Assembly: GCA_010356995.1 (NCBI GenBank)
Contig: ML996702.1
Location: 726,680 to 790,679, forward strand
DNA from: Trichodelitschia bisporula
Lineage: Eukaryota; Ascomycota; Dothideomycetes; Phaeotrichales; Phaeotrichaceae
Reading direction: 5' to 3'
DNA length: 64,000 bases
In this document: positions 34,847 through 45,660 of the stretch, in pieces
How the letters are laid out: each line of letters opens with the position of its first letter
Position numbering within the stretch: the stretch's first letter is position 1
Made by a program: the position numbers and the translations under genes
Notes under the pieces: generated by a model
Databases searched by the model: none
What the model was told of the DNA's origin: nothing
What the model saw: only the letters and a program-made list of their open reading frames with translations

Positions 34847-35815
34847 ATGGATCCGTACTCGGCGGAAGGAGGTACGTCAATTGTTAGGCTCTCTGTATAC
34901 CACTGACCGTCCAGAGCTCGTCAACATCCACAACGCCTTCCACCAGGGCCAATACCAACAAGTCGCCGACTTCGACACCTCGTCCTTCTCCCCCTCCAAC
35001 GCCCTCCCCGCTCGCGTTCTCCAACTCCGCGCCCGCCTCGCGCTCGGACAATACGACGAAGTGCTCGCCGACGTCAAGGGCGAGTCGGAGCCTGACCTCG
35101 CGGCCGTGCAAGTCCTCACCGAATACTTGAAGGGATCCTCCGGCGCCCTGGAGAAGGCGCAGGCCCTCGGCACGAAGGTGCCGGACAACCTCACGGTGCA
35201 GTTGCTGTGCGGAACTGTCCTTGCGGCCGCGGGGCACGTGGACGAGGCGTTGGCGCTGCTGTCGAAACACCAGGGCAGTCTTGACGCCGTCGCGCTCATT
35301 GTGCAGATCCACCTGCAGCAGAACCGGGCGGATCTTGCGGCTAAGGAGGCAGCTCAGGCGCGCAAGTGGGCGCAGGACAGTTTGCTGGTTAATATTGTGG
35401 AGTCGTGGGTAGGCATGCGACAGGTGGGTGCGGTCTACGGGTTTAACAATGGTCGCTGATTTTCTAGGGTGGTGAGAAGTACCAAGCCGCGTATTACGTC
35501 TTCGAGGAACTCGCTCAGGCCGTGGCTACGCAGTCGGTGCAGTCGCTCGTGGGACAGGCTGTGGCGGAGCTGCACTTGGGCCGGCTGCCGGAGGCGGAGG
35601 CGGCGTTTGAGCAGGCGCAGGGGCTTGAGCCGCAGAGCGCGGATGTGCTTGCGAACCTGGTCGTACTGAAAACGATGTTAGGGAAGGATACGGGGGCGCT
35701 GAAGGAGAGTCTGGCTGGCGTCAAGCCGGATCATCGACTGTTGGTTGACTTTGCGGAGAAGAGGGCGGAGTTTGAGCGGGCGTGTGAGCGGTACGCGGTT
35801 AAGTTTGAGCCGTAA
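34847..35815 (+). CDS. SEC28: Coatomer epsilon subunit
   Basis: Epsilon-COP, an alpha-solenoid subunit that stabilises alpha-COP in the COPI coat for Golgi-to-ER transport. Exons 34847-34871, 34915-35423 and 35468-35815 (introns 43 and 44 nt) give 293 residues. The short first exon joins as MDPYSAEGELVNIHNAFHQG. Helical TPR-like repeats follow: ARLALGQYDEVLADVKGESE, NLTVQLLCGTVLAAAGHVDE, ALALLSKHQGSLDAVALIVQ and HLQQNRADLAAKEAAQARKW. The second splice gives GMRQGGEKYQAAYYVFEELA, a conserved epsilon-COP segment, and the end has LEPQSADVLANLVVLKTMLG. The length fits the family. Confidence 0.93.
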
Positions 35816-38800
35816 AAGGCCTGTGGCTAAGTTGAGCTTTGAGCTGTGCACTGCTCGCCCGCAGACGGATATGGGATAGGGTATCACGGCAAGAGTGACT
35901 TGTCCCAGCGCTCATCCCGGAAGCAATCTCTCCCCAAACGGTCACGACAGGAGCTGTCTCTGTCGCCTTCACAAAGTGCTTAGCTTCGCCAGTGTCTGTA
36001 GGAGCAGCAGTTTACGCGATCAATGAACGTATGCCATCGGAATCAAGCACTCCCGAACCTTTTCGGCATTCAGCTCGGCAACCGCCGTAACATGATTCCG
36101 TACCTGATCCACCGGTGCGCAGCTGGGCAGGCCTGCATTGACATCATCTCACGGCACAAGAATCATAGACGTCATACTCTGTTAACCAGGCGAAGGGCGT
36201 CATTTTCTACTGGCTATGCGGTGGGCGTCTTACTCTGCACAGGCGCAACGGGCGTCACGGGCGAAGGCGTGATATCGCCCGGAATACGCATCCTCTGCCG
36301 CTTTCAGCCACCGGCGAGAAGTGCGGGGACAGCGGGGTCCGGCGGGGTAGCTGAACGTGCCCTGCGCTGTTGCCCCGCCATCACCAGCTGCAGCTGCACG
36401 ACGCCTTGCCATAGCGAGCGCCGCGAGCGAGCTGCATAGATCAGGGCATCGTGACGGCAGCGGGGTTGCCGTGGAGTCATCGCGACATGAGATCTTTTTG
36501 CCAGTCGTGGACACAAGCGCGCTTCCCGATTCCTTCCTCACGATGCCGGGGGTCATGGAGCATGATGCATTACCTGGCAGCGTGTTTGCATGAATGATAT
36601 TGTAAGCGGGAAGGTGTTACAGCCCGTACACGATGGGCTAGACCGGGCTGCTGCATGGGCTCACGGGGACAAGTGTCGTTGTTTCGCGATGGTGGGGTTG
36701 GGTGCATGCATGACGGGTTGTCTCGAGCACGGCGGGCCATGCAGTGCGGAGCGGAACGGTTCGAAGGACGATGGAGGACGGTTCGATGCCGGTGGTCATG
36801 GGATCGCGGTGAGGGATGGTGTTCCATCTCAGATGCGAGTCTTCGAATTTGGTTCTGGATGGGCACTTTACTTTGACGTCTAGTTCCAGGATTCTTCCCC
36901 GCGGCTGAGCGGCGCTGCCCGCGATACCCCGCAGTTTCCCACGCGAAGCCGTGCGTTCGTTTATACTGTATCAGGAAAAGGCTGCCAAGGTTCTCCTTCC
37001 TATTTGGTACCATTGGGGATATACGATGCAGTGACAACTGCTACATTGCGAACGGATGGGATATATGTCATTTTTCAACCGGGATATGATACCCATTTTG
37101 GTGGTCGACTATCGGCGGCTGGGTCAGTAAGATTCTTCGCTCACAAGTTGGCCGAAGAAGACTCCATGACATCCGGGTCCAGAACTGACATCTTCCTTCA
37201 ACGTTCATTCAGCCGCAGTATGGAGAGTCATGGTTCGTGAGAGGTCTACTGGGGTAAATAGGATGGCCGGACTCGTTGTTGCTCTATGCCGCTGATCAGT
37301 TGGCCCTAGGACCATAATAAAAAGTCAATTTGGATGTCTAGGTTGCAGAGACGAAATTATATCTTCCGGACTGCTTGGTTTCCAGCGCACTCTCAGCCTC
37401 ATCCGGTAGGTAAAGTTTCGTGGATTAGAAGTTCAATGATTATGAAGAGCTCCTCCGCGTAAGCGGTGATACAAGTAGACAGAGATGGCCCATGATTTCT
37501 GTAGCTGCAGATGTGGCGGTGTTGGAGAAACGTTCTTGCCTAATGTCTTGTGGACTCTCCACCATAAATGACGCATGGCCGACTACGGCTCCAACATCCT
37601 CTCTTTTGTTGCTCGTAGGCGGCGCATTCGTCACCTACACATACTCTGCAACTTTGCCGCTTACTCCATACCATCACTGCTTGAGCGACGAGTTGAGCGT
37701 CAAGTACTCCTCGCGGACACATCTCCGCTCACCCAACCGTAGACCTCTTCCATGGCGATATCAGACGAGGCTCTAAGGCCGGGGGTTCGTTGCGGCTCCT
37801 TTCGTTGACCACACCGCCAAGCTTGCATCGCTTAACTTACGTTCTTCGGCTCACACAACGCCTTGGTCGATCGTTGTGGATTCATCACAGCCCCATTTCC
37901 AAACAGGAGTTGGGACCAAATTGTAGGCGGGTTTGGAGGACCTTGGTGGCGATGGCCGCGTGCCACCAGCCTCTGCCAGTGTTCATTGGCCTCGTGAAGT
38001 AACTACGTACGGGGCGGACGCTCTTTCATGAGGCGACCGCAGCGGCTTCAGATATCGCGAGTTGAAAAGGTTGGGAGTACAGTACGCCTTAGACGAGCGC
38101 TCGCTTGTCGACTGAGGCGCTCCATAGAGTAAGTTCAGGACTGCCTGGCTAGCATCCAGCTCATCCATGCCCCGGCAACGCAACATTCTGCAGAACACGG
38201 ACAATTTGCTGGCAGTGATCTCTGCGACGTGCTTTATTTCATCAAGGCGCAGGCAAAGAGACTTCAAGCTCAGTACCTCCCAGACTTGTACCGTACCGCA
38301 ATACGCACCTTTCTCGCAACCCGGGGCAGACTGGCGCAGGCGGACTCGACGTCGGACGGATTTGGACGATGACGGTTGATGACCAGGCGGCGTTGAAGAG
38401 GCAGACGCCTCACAATGTCGAGATGCTGGTCTCGTGACTGGCATGTGATTTGTGCGTTCCCGAATAATAATGCGGCTCAGCATGACCAGACCGTCCCGAT
38501 GATCTGCTCTCGCTTGCCGGTTCATTGGTTGTCAAACTGAGTCAGCGATGGCATCATTGATAGATATTGCTTTTCGTTCTTGCGCCGACAATATCCTGTT
38601 CGGGACATCCCCTTTCTGATCTTTTCCCCTCACTTCATCTGCTCCCGTTTCAGCAGCCGGTTACCATCGACGTCAGCGGCATGCCGACTCACTTACTCAT
38701 TTACAAGCCCCACGATCGTACGCTGGCTGTTGGCCAGCTTCACAGCAATAACCAGGCGTGGGACACGCAGCACTACCAAGGCAGAACAGGCGCGGGAAAA

Positions 38801-39193
38801 CGCGGGCGGATTTGTGAAAATTTGAGAATGCCGGTGAAGAAACAAAGCACTGCAGCTTGGCCACGTCACATCACTGGGGACGGGGCGTTAGCCAACCGCG
38901 TCTATCCTGTGTGCTCGTCTTCACGGGAGATGGGCGTCGTGCCCATGCGCCGAGAGCGTCTTGTGGATCCCTTCACGCTGCATTGCTGCAGCAGCTCGAC
39001 TGGGGAAGAGGCAGTGCAGGGCGCGAGAGGGATGAGAGCACCCGCATCGACCGGGGCAGAAAGCAGGGAGATAGAGCTCGGCGTCAGTCGCCAGCTCCAG
39101 GTCGCCCTTCCAACACTCTGTTGTTCACCGCGGGCGGGGGAAGGAGGAGGACGATTCCAAAGAGAATAACGGGGGTGTTCAGTATCTCGACCG

Positions 39194-39230
<37 letters not shown>

Positions 39231-40866
39231 TCTTGACCCCCACCCCTGCTCCCCGCCAGCTCATTCTCATCCCCTGCGCCTAGTTCCCTTCCCCCCTCAT
39301 CTGTCCCCCTCCCCGCTCCCACCCCCACAAACACACCGTTAAACAATCCGCTGCTTCCCTCAAGCTTTCAATATCCCCATATTCCCATCTCCCTTCTCCC
39401 AGCTCTCTCAGATTCCCAAACTTCCCAGCTTCAAACCTTCCCACACTTTCTCACCTTCGTCTCCCCATCAACTCTTTCAAACCCAACGCAATCCTCAAGT
39501 CAACGCGTCGCCGGTCCAAACGCCTACCGCCTGCCCTCTATCAACCATCTGCCCACGCTCTACCAGCACTTGGAACCTTTTTTTCTTGTTGCTCCCACAG
39601 TTTGTCGGCAATTTGCCATTCTCCGCAGGACCCGTCGCGAGAGTGTGCACAATGGACGCGTTCAGTCCTGACCACAACACGGATTATCCCACCAGGTACT
39701 TCCGGATTCCCAATCATTTGCGTGACATTCCATTTTTCGCACTTCTCTGCTATTCTCCTTTGCGCTCTGTTTTGGTCTACATCCCGTCTCCTGTTTCTGC
39801 TATTCGCTTCGTTGTTTTCGTCTTCCTTTTCCTTTTCCTTTTTGCCAGTATCTTGGAGTCCCCGTCCGGATTGCCGCACATTGCCCGGGTTGCTCGCACG
39901 GCACGGAAACCTCGCGTGTCTGGACTCGCGCCGTCCCCGACGATCCGTCTGATGTGCAAAGAGGACGACCCGTCTGATGCCAGGGCGACCCGCTGATCTC
40001 AGGGCGACAAGCTCATCTTGGGACTGTCCATCAGGCCGCAGCCGATTGTCAATCGTAAGGAACTCAGGAGAGTGGGCCGCCCGGTCTCAACCGCCGCTGG
40101 ACTGCCGTTTCCGTGGATTGCTGGCCGCTGTCATAGGCTGGCCGGCTTGACTGGCCGTGGCCCGGCTACTAATGCTGGACATCATTTGCTGGCCATTTGC
40201 AGGCCAATTATAGGCATTCGCTCCTGGCCGCTTACTGGCCATCCGTGGCTGGCTACTCAGGTGCTGGCCATGCACGTCTTTGACCGGATTCAGCTGTGTA
40301 ACTGAACAGACTTCCCGTTCTGGCTGAGCCGAGGTCCGTGACTCGAGAGTTTCCGGTCCTTACCGAGTGCTCCAGGTTCTTGCCGAGTACTTGCCCGCAG
40401 GTGCTACCGAGTGCCCGCTCCAGGCCCGGGCTTGCTTCTATGCTGCTGGCCAGGTCATGTCTGGCTGGCCGGTCCGGTCTTGTAACCCCTCCACAGGTCT
40501 GCCCCTTGACATGGAGTCGACGGTGCGCCGCACTCGGGTCGCTTGATTTCGCGATTCCGAGCTGCAACGAGCTGCCCGCTGGATCTGTAGATTGCCGACC
40601 CGGCCATGGAACTGCCCGCTGGGCTTGAGCTGCCCACTGCCGCTGCCGCTGGCCTAAGTCGGACGCCCTCCGTTGGGATCTAACTGTAGCATCCAAAGGC
40701 TCCACCGTCGAGGTCTGGCATCGGCGACTGGCGGTGTATTTTTTCTTCTCTACTCTGACAATGTATCTCGTGTTTGCGATTCGCGATGCCCGCTGGGACC
40801 CCACTAACCCCTTCCTGTAGCACCGACTTTTCTTTTTCTCGTCCGGATTGGTTCCAGGGAATTGCC
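35816..40866. other. Gene-poor region of about 5 kb
   Basis: No gene I can support. The minus strand has one open frame of 180 codons (37983-38525) with a mildly protein-like middle (WEVLSLKSLCLRLDEIKHVA), but no family is recognised. A (TG)17 microsatellite lies at 39196-39229, and a long pyrimidine-rich tract at about 39235-39490. Imperfect CTGGCC-rich repeats occupy 40110-40270, and CCGAGTGC/CCGAGTAC repeats 40350-40420. The right part may hold a long promoter and 5' UTR for the C2H2 factor at 40867. Confidence 0.5.
39196..39229. repeat. (TG)17 microsatellite
   Basis: Seventeen uninterrupted TG dinucleotides, directly followed by a C/T-rich tract. Confidence 0.97.
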
Positions 40867-41993
40867 ATGTGGAGTGACAGCATCCCCACCGAGGGAACCC
40901 CCCAGGACAGTGGCGACTACCACGACTGGTACTATGAGCCAAGCTATGAGACCAACACGGCGTCCGCCGCGCCCTATGGATACCAGTATAACTACTACGT
41001 CCAGATGAACCAGATGAACCGGATGAACCAGATGTACCCCATGTACCCCCCAGCCCCGGTTCCGCAGCGCCCGCTCTCCGTCAACTCGGCGGCGGCCTAC
41101 TCGGCGACGGCCTCGTCGTGCGCCCACCCGCCAAGCAGCTACACGGAACTGACCAGCCCGTCAAGATTGTCGCCTCAGCGGACCGTGAGCCCCACTTATC
41201 CAGAGGTGTATGCCCCGGAATCGTGAGTTTATTTTTTCTGTCTGGCGGACACCGCTGACCCCTCGCAGCCAGGAGATGCCTTCGCCGCAGATGAGCCCAG
41301 TCTCGCAGCCAGCCACGGACCGTAGCGACAGTGTTCCGCGGAGCCACCCGTACTACCAGGCCGGACCGAGCTCGGACGGGTTCTACCACTGCCCCTTTGC
41401 CGCGGCCGAGGGGTGCGGACATGAGCCGAAGGTGCTGAAGTGCGAATACGAGTATGCCAGCCATTTTCTTTTCCTGACTGCGCTAACTCGCCAGCAAATA
41501 CGTCGATTCGCACCTCAAGCCGTTCCGCTGCAAGCACAAGGACTGCTACGAGCTGCAGTTTTCGTCGACGGCGTGCCTGCTGCGCCACGAGCGTGAGGCC
41601 CACGACATGCATGGCCATGAGGAGTCCCTGTGCGAGTTCCCACCTTGCAGCCGCTCGGTTCCGGGACAAGGGTTCCGCCGCTCGTACAACTGCAGGGACC
41701 ACATGTCTCGCTGCCACGACTATGTTGAGGCCCCTTCGGACAAGAAGCGGCGTGGTGTGTCGCAGAGTGCGAAGGCAGTGACGCGCAAGGGCAGGTCTCC
41801 CGGACGCGGACAACAGGTCCGGCGCCTGCAGGCGCAGCTGGACGAGCACCATGCAAACCTGGATGTGATGAACAGGAAGATCCAGGAGGGCAAGAAGTTG
41901 AGCAGCTCGCAGCTGCAAGGCATGCAGCGCGACATTCAGAAGATAATGGAGGTCAACCGACAGCTGGAAGAGCTGCAGCAGTCGATGGGATGA
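40867..41993 (+). CDS. C2H2 zinc-finger transcription factor with C-terminal coiled coil
   Basis: Probable DNA-binding regulator. Exons 40867-41222, 41269-41451 and 41495-41993 (introns 46 and 43 nt) give 345 residues. The N-terminal 120 residues are Tyr/Gln/Pro/Met-rich with a QMNQMNRMNQMYPMYPP repeat, like an activation domain. The second splice makes KCEYDKYVDSHLKPFRC. Two fingers follow: FRCKHKDC with QFSSTACLLRHEREAHDMHG (C-x4-C-x13-H-x4-H), and LCEFPPCSRS with FRRSYNCRDHMSRCHDY. A basic stretch (RKGRSPGRGQQVRR) and a coiled coil (LQAQLDEHHANLDVMNRKIQ, then RDIQKIMEVNRQLEELQQ) complete the protein. The arrangement matches a widespread but largely uncharacterised Pezizomycotina family. 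No target is proposed. An upstream in-frame ATG at 40774 exists. Confidence 0.82.
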
Positions 41994-42624
41994 GTTGAGG
42001 TGAGGCGATGACTGTTGGTTCCCGTCCTGACTGACACGCGGAGGGTGACTTTCCGGTCGTTTTTTTCCTCCGGTCTTTTCTCCTTCTGCCCCGGATTGGA
42101 TGGATTGTGCTGCTGAGCCCCCTTCCCATGGGCTGCCAGCGATACTCATACTCACCGCTGGCGCTGCCCTGCCCGTTGATTGTCTATCCTGGACTTCCGG
42201 GACGCCCGACCCCGCGCCTGGGGATGAAGGAATTGGACGAGCATGTGCCCGCCGGGCATTTTGGACCTCCCTGGATGTGTTTTCCGGTGCATTGCCACGG
42301 ATTGCCGGTCGTTGAGCCACTCCCGGTTGAAGGTTGAGCGTTTGTTATGTTGCATATCGTATGTGTGAAGAATGGATTGAGTGTTTTGATGATTGATGCG
42401 AGTGATTGTGCTGTTTTTTGGTCTCTGACGATGCTATGACGAGACCCTTGGTGACTTAGTGCGGTGATGCTTCATATGAGGGCAAGAGCTTAGGTTGGCT
42501 CGTCCACTCTGCGCTTCCTGTCTGGTGAGAACGTTGTTAGCGTAGGCAGTCGCAAGAAAATCACACCCAGTTGCACGACTGCGATGCTCCAAAAGTGCAA
42601 TTGCTAAACACTCAAAAATGATGC
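41994..42624. other. Intergenic between convergent C2H2 factor and peroxidase
   Basis: 3' flanks only. A long open frame on the minus strand over 41229-42320 is the antisense shadow of the C2H2 gene plus its flank. Confidence 0.5.
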
Positions 42625-43186
42625 CTACTTGCTCAACTCCTCGACAATGTCCTTTTTAATATCTGCAGGTATCTTCATGCTCGAATAGCGCTTCTTAGGC
42701 ACGCCGTCCTTGCCAACGAGGAATTTCTCAAAGTTCCACTTGACACCCTGGATGCCCAACAGGCCCGGCTTCTCGGCCTTGAGCCACGCCCACAACGGGC
42801 TGACATCGTCGCTGCCGTTGACGTTGACTTTGCCGAGCACGGGGAATGTAACGCCGTAGTTGACCTGGCAGAACGTCTGGATCTCATCGTTGGAGCCCGG
42901 GTCCTGGCTGCCGAACTGGTTGCAGGGAAAGCCGAGGATGGTGAACTGGCCTGGGTTGGTTAGCAGGGCATTATGCATGAGGTTGCAGCGCGCAGCGCAA
43001 CGTACCTGGATATTTCTTCTTCATTTCCTGGTACAGCATCTCCAGACCGGCGAACTGCGGCGTGAAGCCGCATTTGCTGGCTGTGTTGACGACGAGCACG
43101 ACTTTTCCCTTCAGCTGGTTGACGTCGAAGGGCTTGCCCTTCTTGTCGAGCGGGGTGAAGTCGTAGATTTTGGTGGCGGAGGACAT
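42625..43186 (-). CDS. Glutathione peroxidase-like thiol peroxidase (Gpx3/Hyr1 type)
   Basis: Reduces hydroperoxides using thioredoxin; yeast Gpx3 also senses peroxide for Yap1. Exons 43186-43006 and 42950-42625 (55-nt intron) give 168 residues. The fold and active site are intact. The peroxidatic Cys39 lies in VVNTASKCGFTPQFAGLEML, Cys70 in ILGFPCNQFGSQDPGSNDEI, and the candidate resolving Cys88 in FCQVNYGVTFPVLGKVNVNG. The catalytic Trp-Asn pair is in GVKWNFEKFLVGKDG. The start at 43186 gives the standard cytosolic form (MSSATKIYDFTPLDKKGKPF). The frame stays open upstream to an ATG at 43453 and would add an 89-residue Ser/Thr/Arg-rich leader containing a 24-nt repeat, so a longer, possibly mitochondrial form is conceivable. 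Confidence 0.93.
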
Positions 43187-43210
43187 GGTGGGGTTGGCGG
43201 TGGATAGTCG

Positions 43211-43275
43211 CGAGGAAGAGGTAAACGGTCGTAACGAGGAAGAGGTATACAGTTCTGACGAGGAAGAGGTGTACG
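43211..43275. repeat. 24-bp tandem repeat upstream of the peroxidase
   Basis: Three copies of CGAGGAAGAGGT start at about 43211, 43235 and 43259, exactly 24 nt apart. On the minus strand, in the peroxidase frame, they would encode YTSSS/FTSSS-type repeats. Confidence 0.85.
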
Positions 43276-44059
43276 TTCGGGAGTGGGATGCGATGCTCGA
43301 GGTGGTGGTGACAGCGGTGGCGGGGTATGCGATGACGAAGTTTGCTGAGAATCTTGCGGAGGTGTCAGCGACAACGACTTTATTTATCGCGCGCGCGCCC
43401 TGCCCCGCAACCCGGGACGAGAAGCACCCGCGCCCCACGTGATGCACAGGCATTGCCACAGGTTTGACGTGCTAGGTCCTGTACGAGTTTTTCGGGCGAT
43501 GGGCTCGAAGCGGATGGCTCGTCTCCCGGTTCGATAAGAGGGCGTTGGGCTCGGACGGATTGTGGCGCGATCTGCACCGCGCCGGGCGAGCGGCGAATCG
43601 AGGCGACCGAGTTGCTATGCACTTCAGCGGCGCGACCGAATTCGGGCGGTGCGAGACATGTACGGGCTGTTGATTGCAAAGCGATTGGACTGCGGATGGT
43701 CGAGACTATGCTTCATTACGAGGGGCGGGCCAAGCGCAATTTAGGGACTGAGACGTCATCGGGCGCGCCGATTTCATCTTTCAGCTCCCAGGGGCGGGTG
43801 CGGCTCGGGCCGTGGGCTGAGTGGTGCATCGGGAGACTGCCGGGTAACGGTGATTCCGCGTAACTGTAGTCACGGGTAACGGTGGCTCCGGGTAACTGTA
43901 GAGCGGACGGTATGGTTTGGTCTCAGTATTTACCCGGTTGTGGGGCGGTCATCAGGCGAGGACTCGACCAGAACGATTAACAAACATTCAGGGTGCTCGC
44001 AATTACAGAACGGCGGATGTAAACGGAATGGCGAATGCCATAAAATTGTCATCGCAGTA
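43276..44059. other. Intergenic between peroxidase and the 44060-45506 gene
   Basis: No gene seen. A small array of GGGTAACGGTG / GGTAACTGTAG direct repeats lies at about 43843-43905. Confidence 0.5.
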
Positions 44060-45506
44060 CTACCAATCCTGCTCAATAACGTACCACTCCCAGCGCTCTG
44101 CTGTATCGGCCTCTCTGAACTTCTCAATTCCACCCTCTACGCCGTTCTCCCCAACCTCCCAAACCCCCGCAAGAATCATCTTTGTCCAGTGCTCCAGCAC
44201 GCGGTATAGCTGCATAGGATGCTTTCCAATGAAGGAATTGTACCCCGCACTAAAGAGGCTATCGTGGACCGCCGTCCTAGCCGACTCTTCAAAATCAATA
44301 CGCTTACCTATCGGGGCCCTATCACTTGCGCGAGCGAACCCAGCGGCCCCTAGCTGGTAAGGCAGAATGAAACTGACACCATCGGCAAACGCATTTTCGT
44401 CTTCGGGCCTGAAGGGGAAAGAATAGAGGCCGGAAGGATACACAATAATTTCTTTGAAAGGGGAACTAAATGTTCCTCCGAGCCCGGCTACTATCGACTC
44501 GCCGCGAAAGAGCAACGTGGGGTTGATGACGTCAGTCCTGTTCGGTATGTTCTTGTAAGGCTGGTCCGCCATTTGGGTCGGCGTCTGAATGGCGATTACT
44601 GGAGCGATGAAAGTGAAGTCTGGAGCTGGGGCGCGAATGAGAAACTCGCGGATAAACGGGTTGTGGATGCCAGCGCTGTCCAGATCTGCTTCGGCGGCCA
44701 GCCATCCATTGGTAGCACCGAGCGACGGACGGCGCACGTTTATGGCGCAGATGAGTTCGCAAAAGGCCGTAAGCGTGCGATCGAGGATGGCGGAGCTGTA
44801 TGGGTGGATAATCCACGGCTTAATGCGATCAGGGGGCGATTCAGGTTCAGAAGCATCGTCAACCGCAGTGCCTTGCCGAGCTCGACCATCTCGACATACG
44901 CATCAAGCAGCGTCTCCAAGGCAGTCCACGGCGTACGGTCGTTAGTGGCGATGTCGAGGTCCCAGAGTGACGGGACCATGAGGGCTGCAAAATTTACGTG
45001 ATCGAACAAGATTCCCAAAGGATGACTAGTAGGGGGCGTGTATTGAGAATATAGAAGGATGTACCAGTCGTGGCCATCATCGTTCTCGCCATCCATATCA
45101 GGCATTTCCTCGAGCTCGAAGAGACGGTCCGGCGTGGTAAGGCCAGGGACATAATAGAACCAACTGTGTTGAAGCTCCACGTCCTCGAAATCATGCGCAC
45201 GCTTTAGAAACTCGACAAGAGACGGTGCAAGACGATGCTCAATGGCTTGTGCGCTTTCCCCAAACGCTCCCACCAGCTGAGTGAAGGCATATTGTTGAAA
45301 TCATGTCCAGCCCCAACCCAAGCGGCTTGATGAATGAAATTGTGCAGGGCGGCGCATCGCTCATAATCGAGCACGCCATTGGAGCTGGGCGGATTTTCGA
45401 GCGTCCCTCGCCATTGCGCGATGGTTGAAAAGTCCATAAGGTGCATGATGAGAATAGCGCTGCGGCCTGGTGCTCGTGGATATGGAGGTTTCGTGAGGTG
45501 GTGCAT
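44060..45506 (-). CDS. Uncharacterised fungal protein, splicing partly unresolved
   Basis: I do not recognise the family. Exon 1 is 45506-45318 (63 codons: MHHLTKPPYPRAPG..., including ALHNFIHQAAW), and a 41-nt intron with a weak GTTGGG donor leads to LVGAFGESAQAIEHRLAPSL in exon 2. Exon 2 runs through HSWFYYVPGLTTPDRLFELE and ALETLLDAYVEMVELGKALR. The downstream coding frame is different and is open from about 44900 to the stop at 44060, with IKPWIIHPYSSAILDRTLTA, CAINVRRPSLGATNGW, FIREFLIRAPAPDFTFIAPV and EHWTKMILAGVWEV. The switch could be a 68-nt intron (GTCGAG...TTAAG), but the donor is poor, so a frameshift is equally possible. No signal peptide or membrane segment is seen. The protein-like composition on both sides argues that this was at least recently a gene. 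Confidence 0.5.
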
Positions 45507-45544
45507 GGTGTTTAAGTTTCAAGTCTTGGGCCGTGCCCTTGCTG

Positions 45545-45660
45545 TCAACAACCTACTTACAATCCCCGCAAAGCCCATCTGGTGAGCAACACTCCCCAAA
45601 TTGTGTGCCGGCATATTTCTTGTTTCCTACAAAGAGAGGCCCACATTCCCCTGTGTTGTT
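45545..45660 (-). pseudogene. Remnant of a chitin-binding type 1 (CBM18/hevein-like) domain
   Basis: The minus strand encodes GECGPLFVGNKKYAGTQFGE followed by CCSPDGLCGD. This is the spacing of a fungal chitin-binding domain (Cys-Gly-Pro, then a Cys-Cys-Ser, then Cys-Gly). The second Cys of the usual pattern, expected in NKKC, is Tyr here, as a single G-to-A change would produce. It is preceded by an acceptor-like ACAACACAG and followed by a good GTAAGT donor, but neither side continues into a recognisable protein. A broken chitinase or lectin-type gene is the likeliest source. The identification rests on one short motif. Confidence 0.42.

Noticed and set aside
37983-38525. Minus-strand open frame of 180 codons in the gene-poor block
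   Set aside because: No family, no splice support and no start context; kept only as a remark on the intergenic region.
41229-42320. Minus-strand open frame of 363 codons
   Set aside because: Covers the spliced C2H2 gene on the plus strand, including its introns, and has no recognisable domain.
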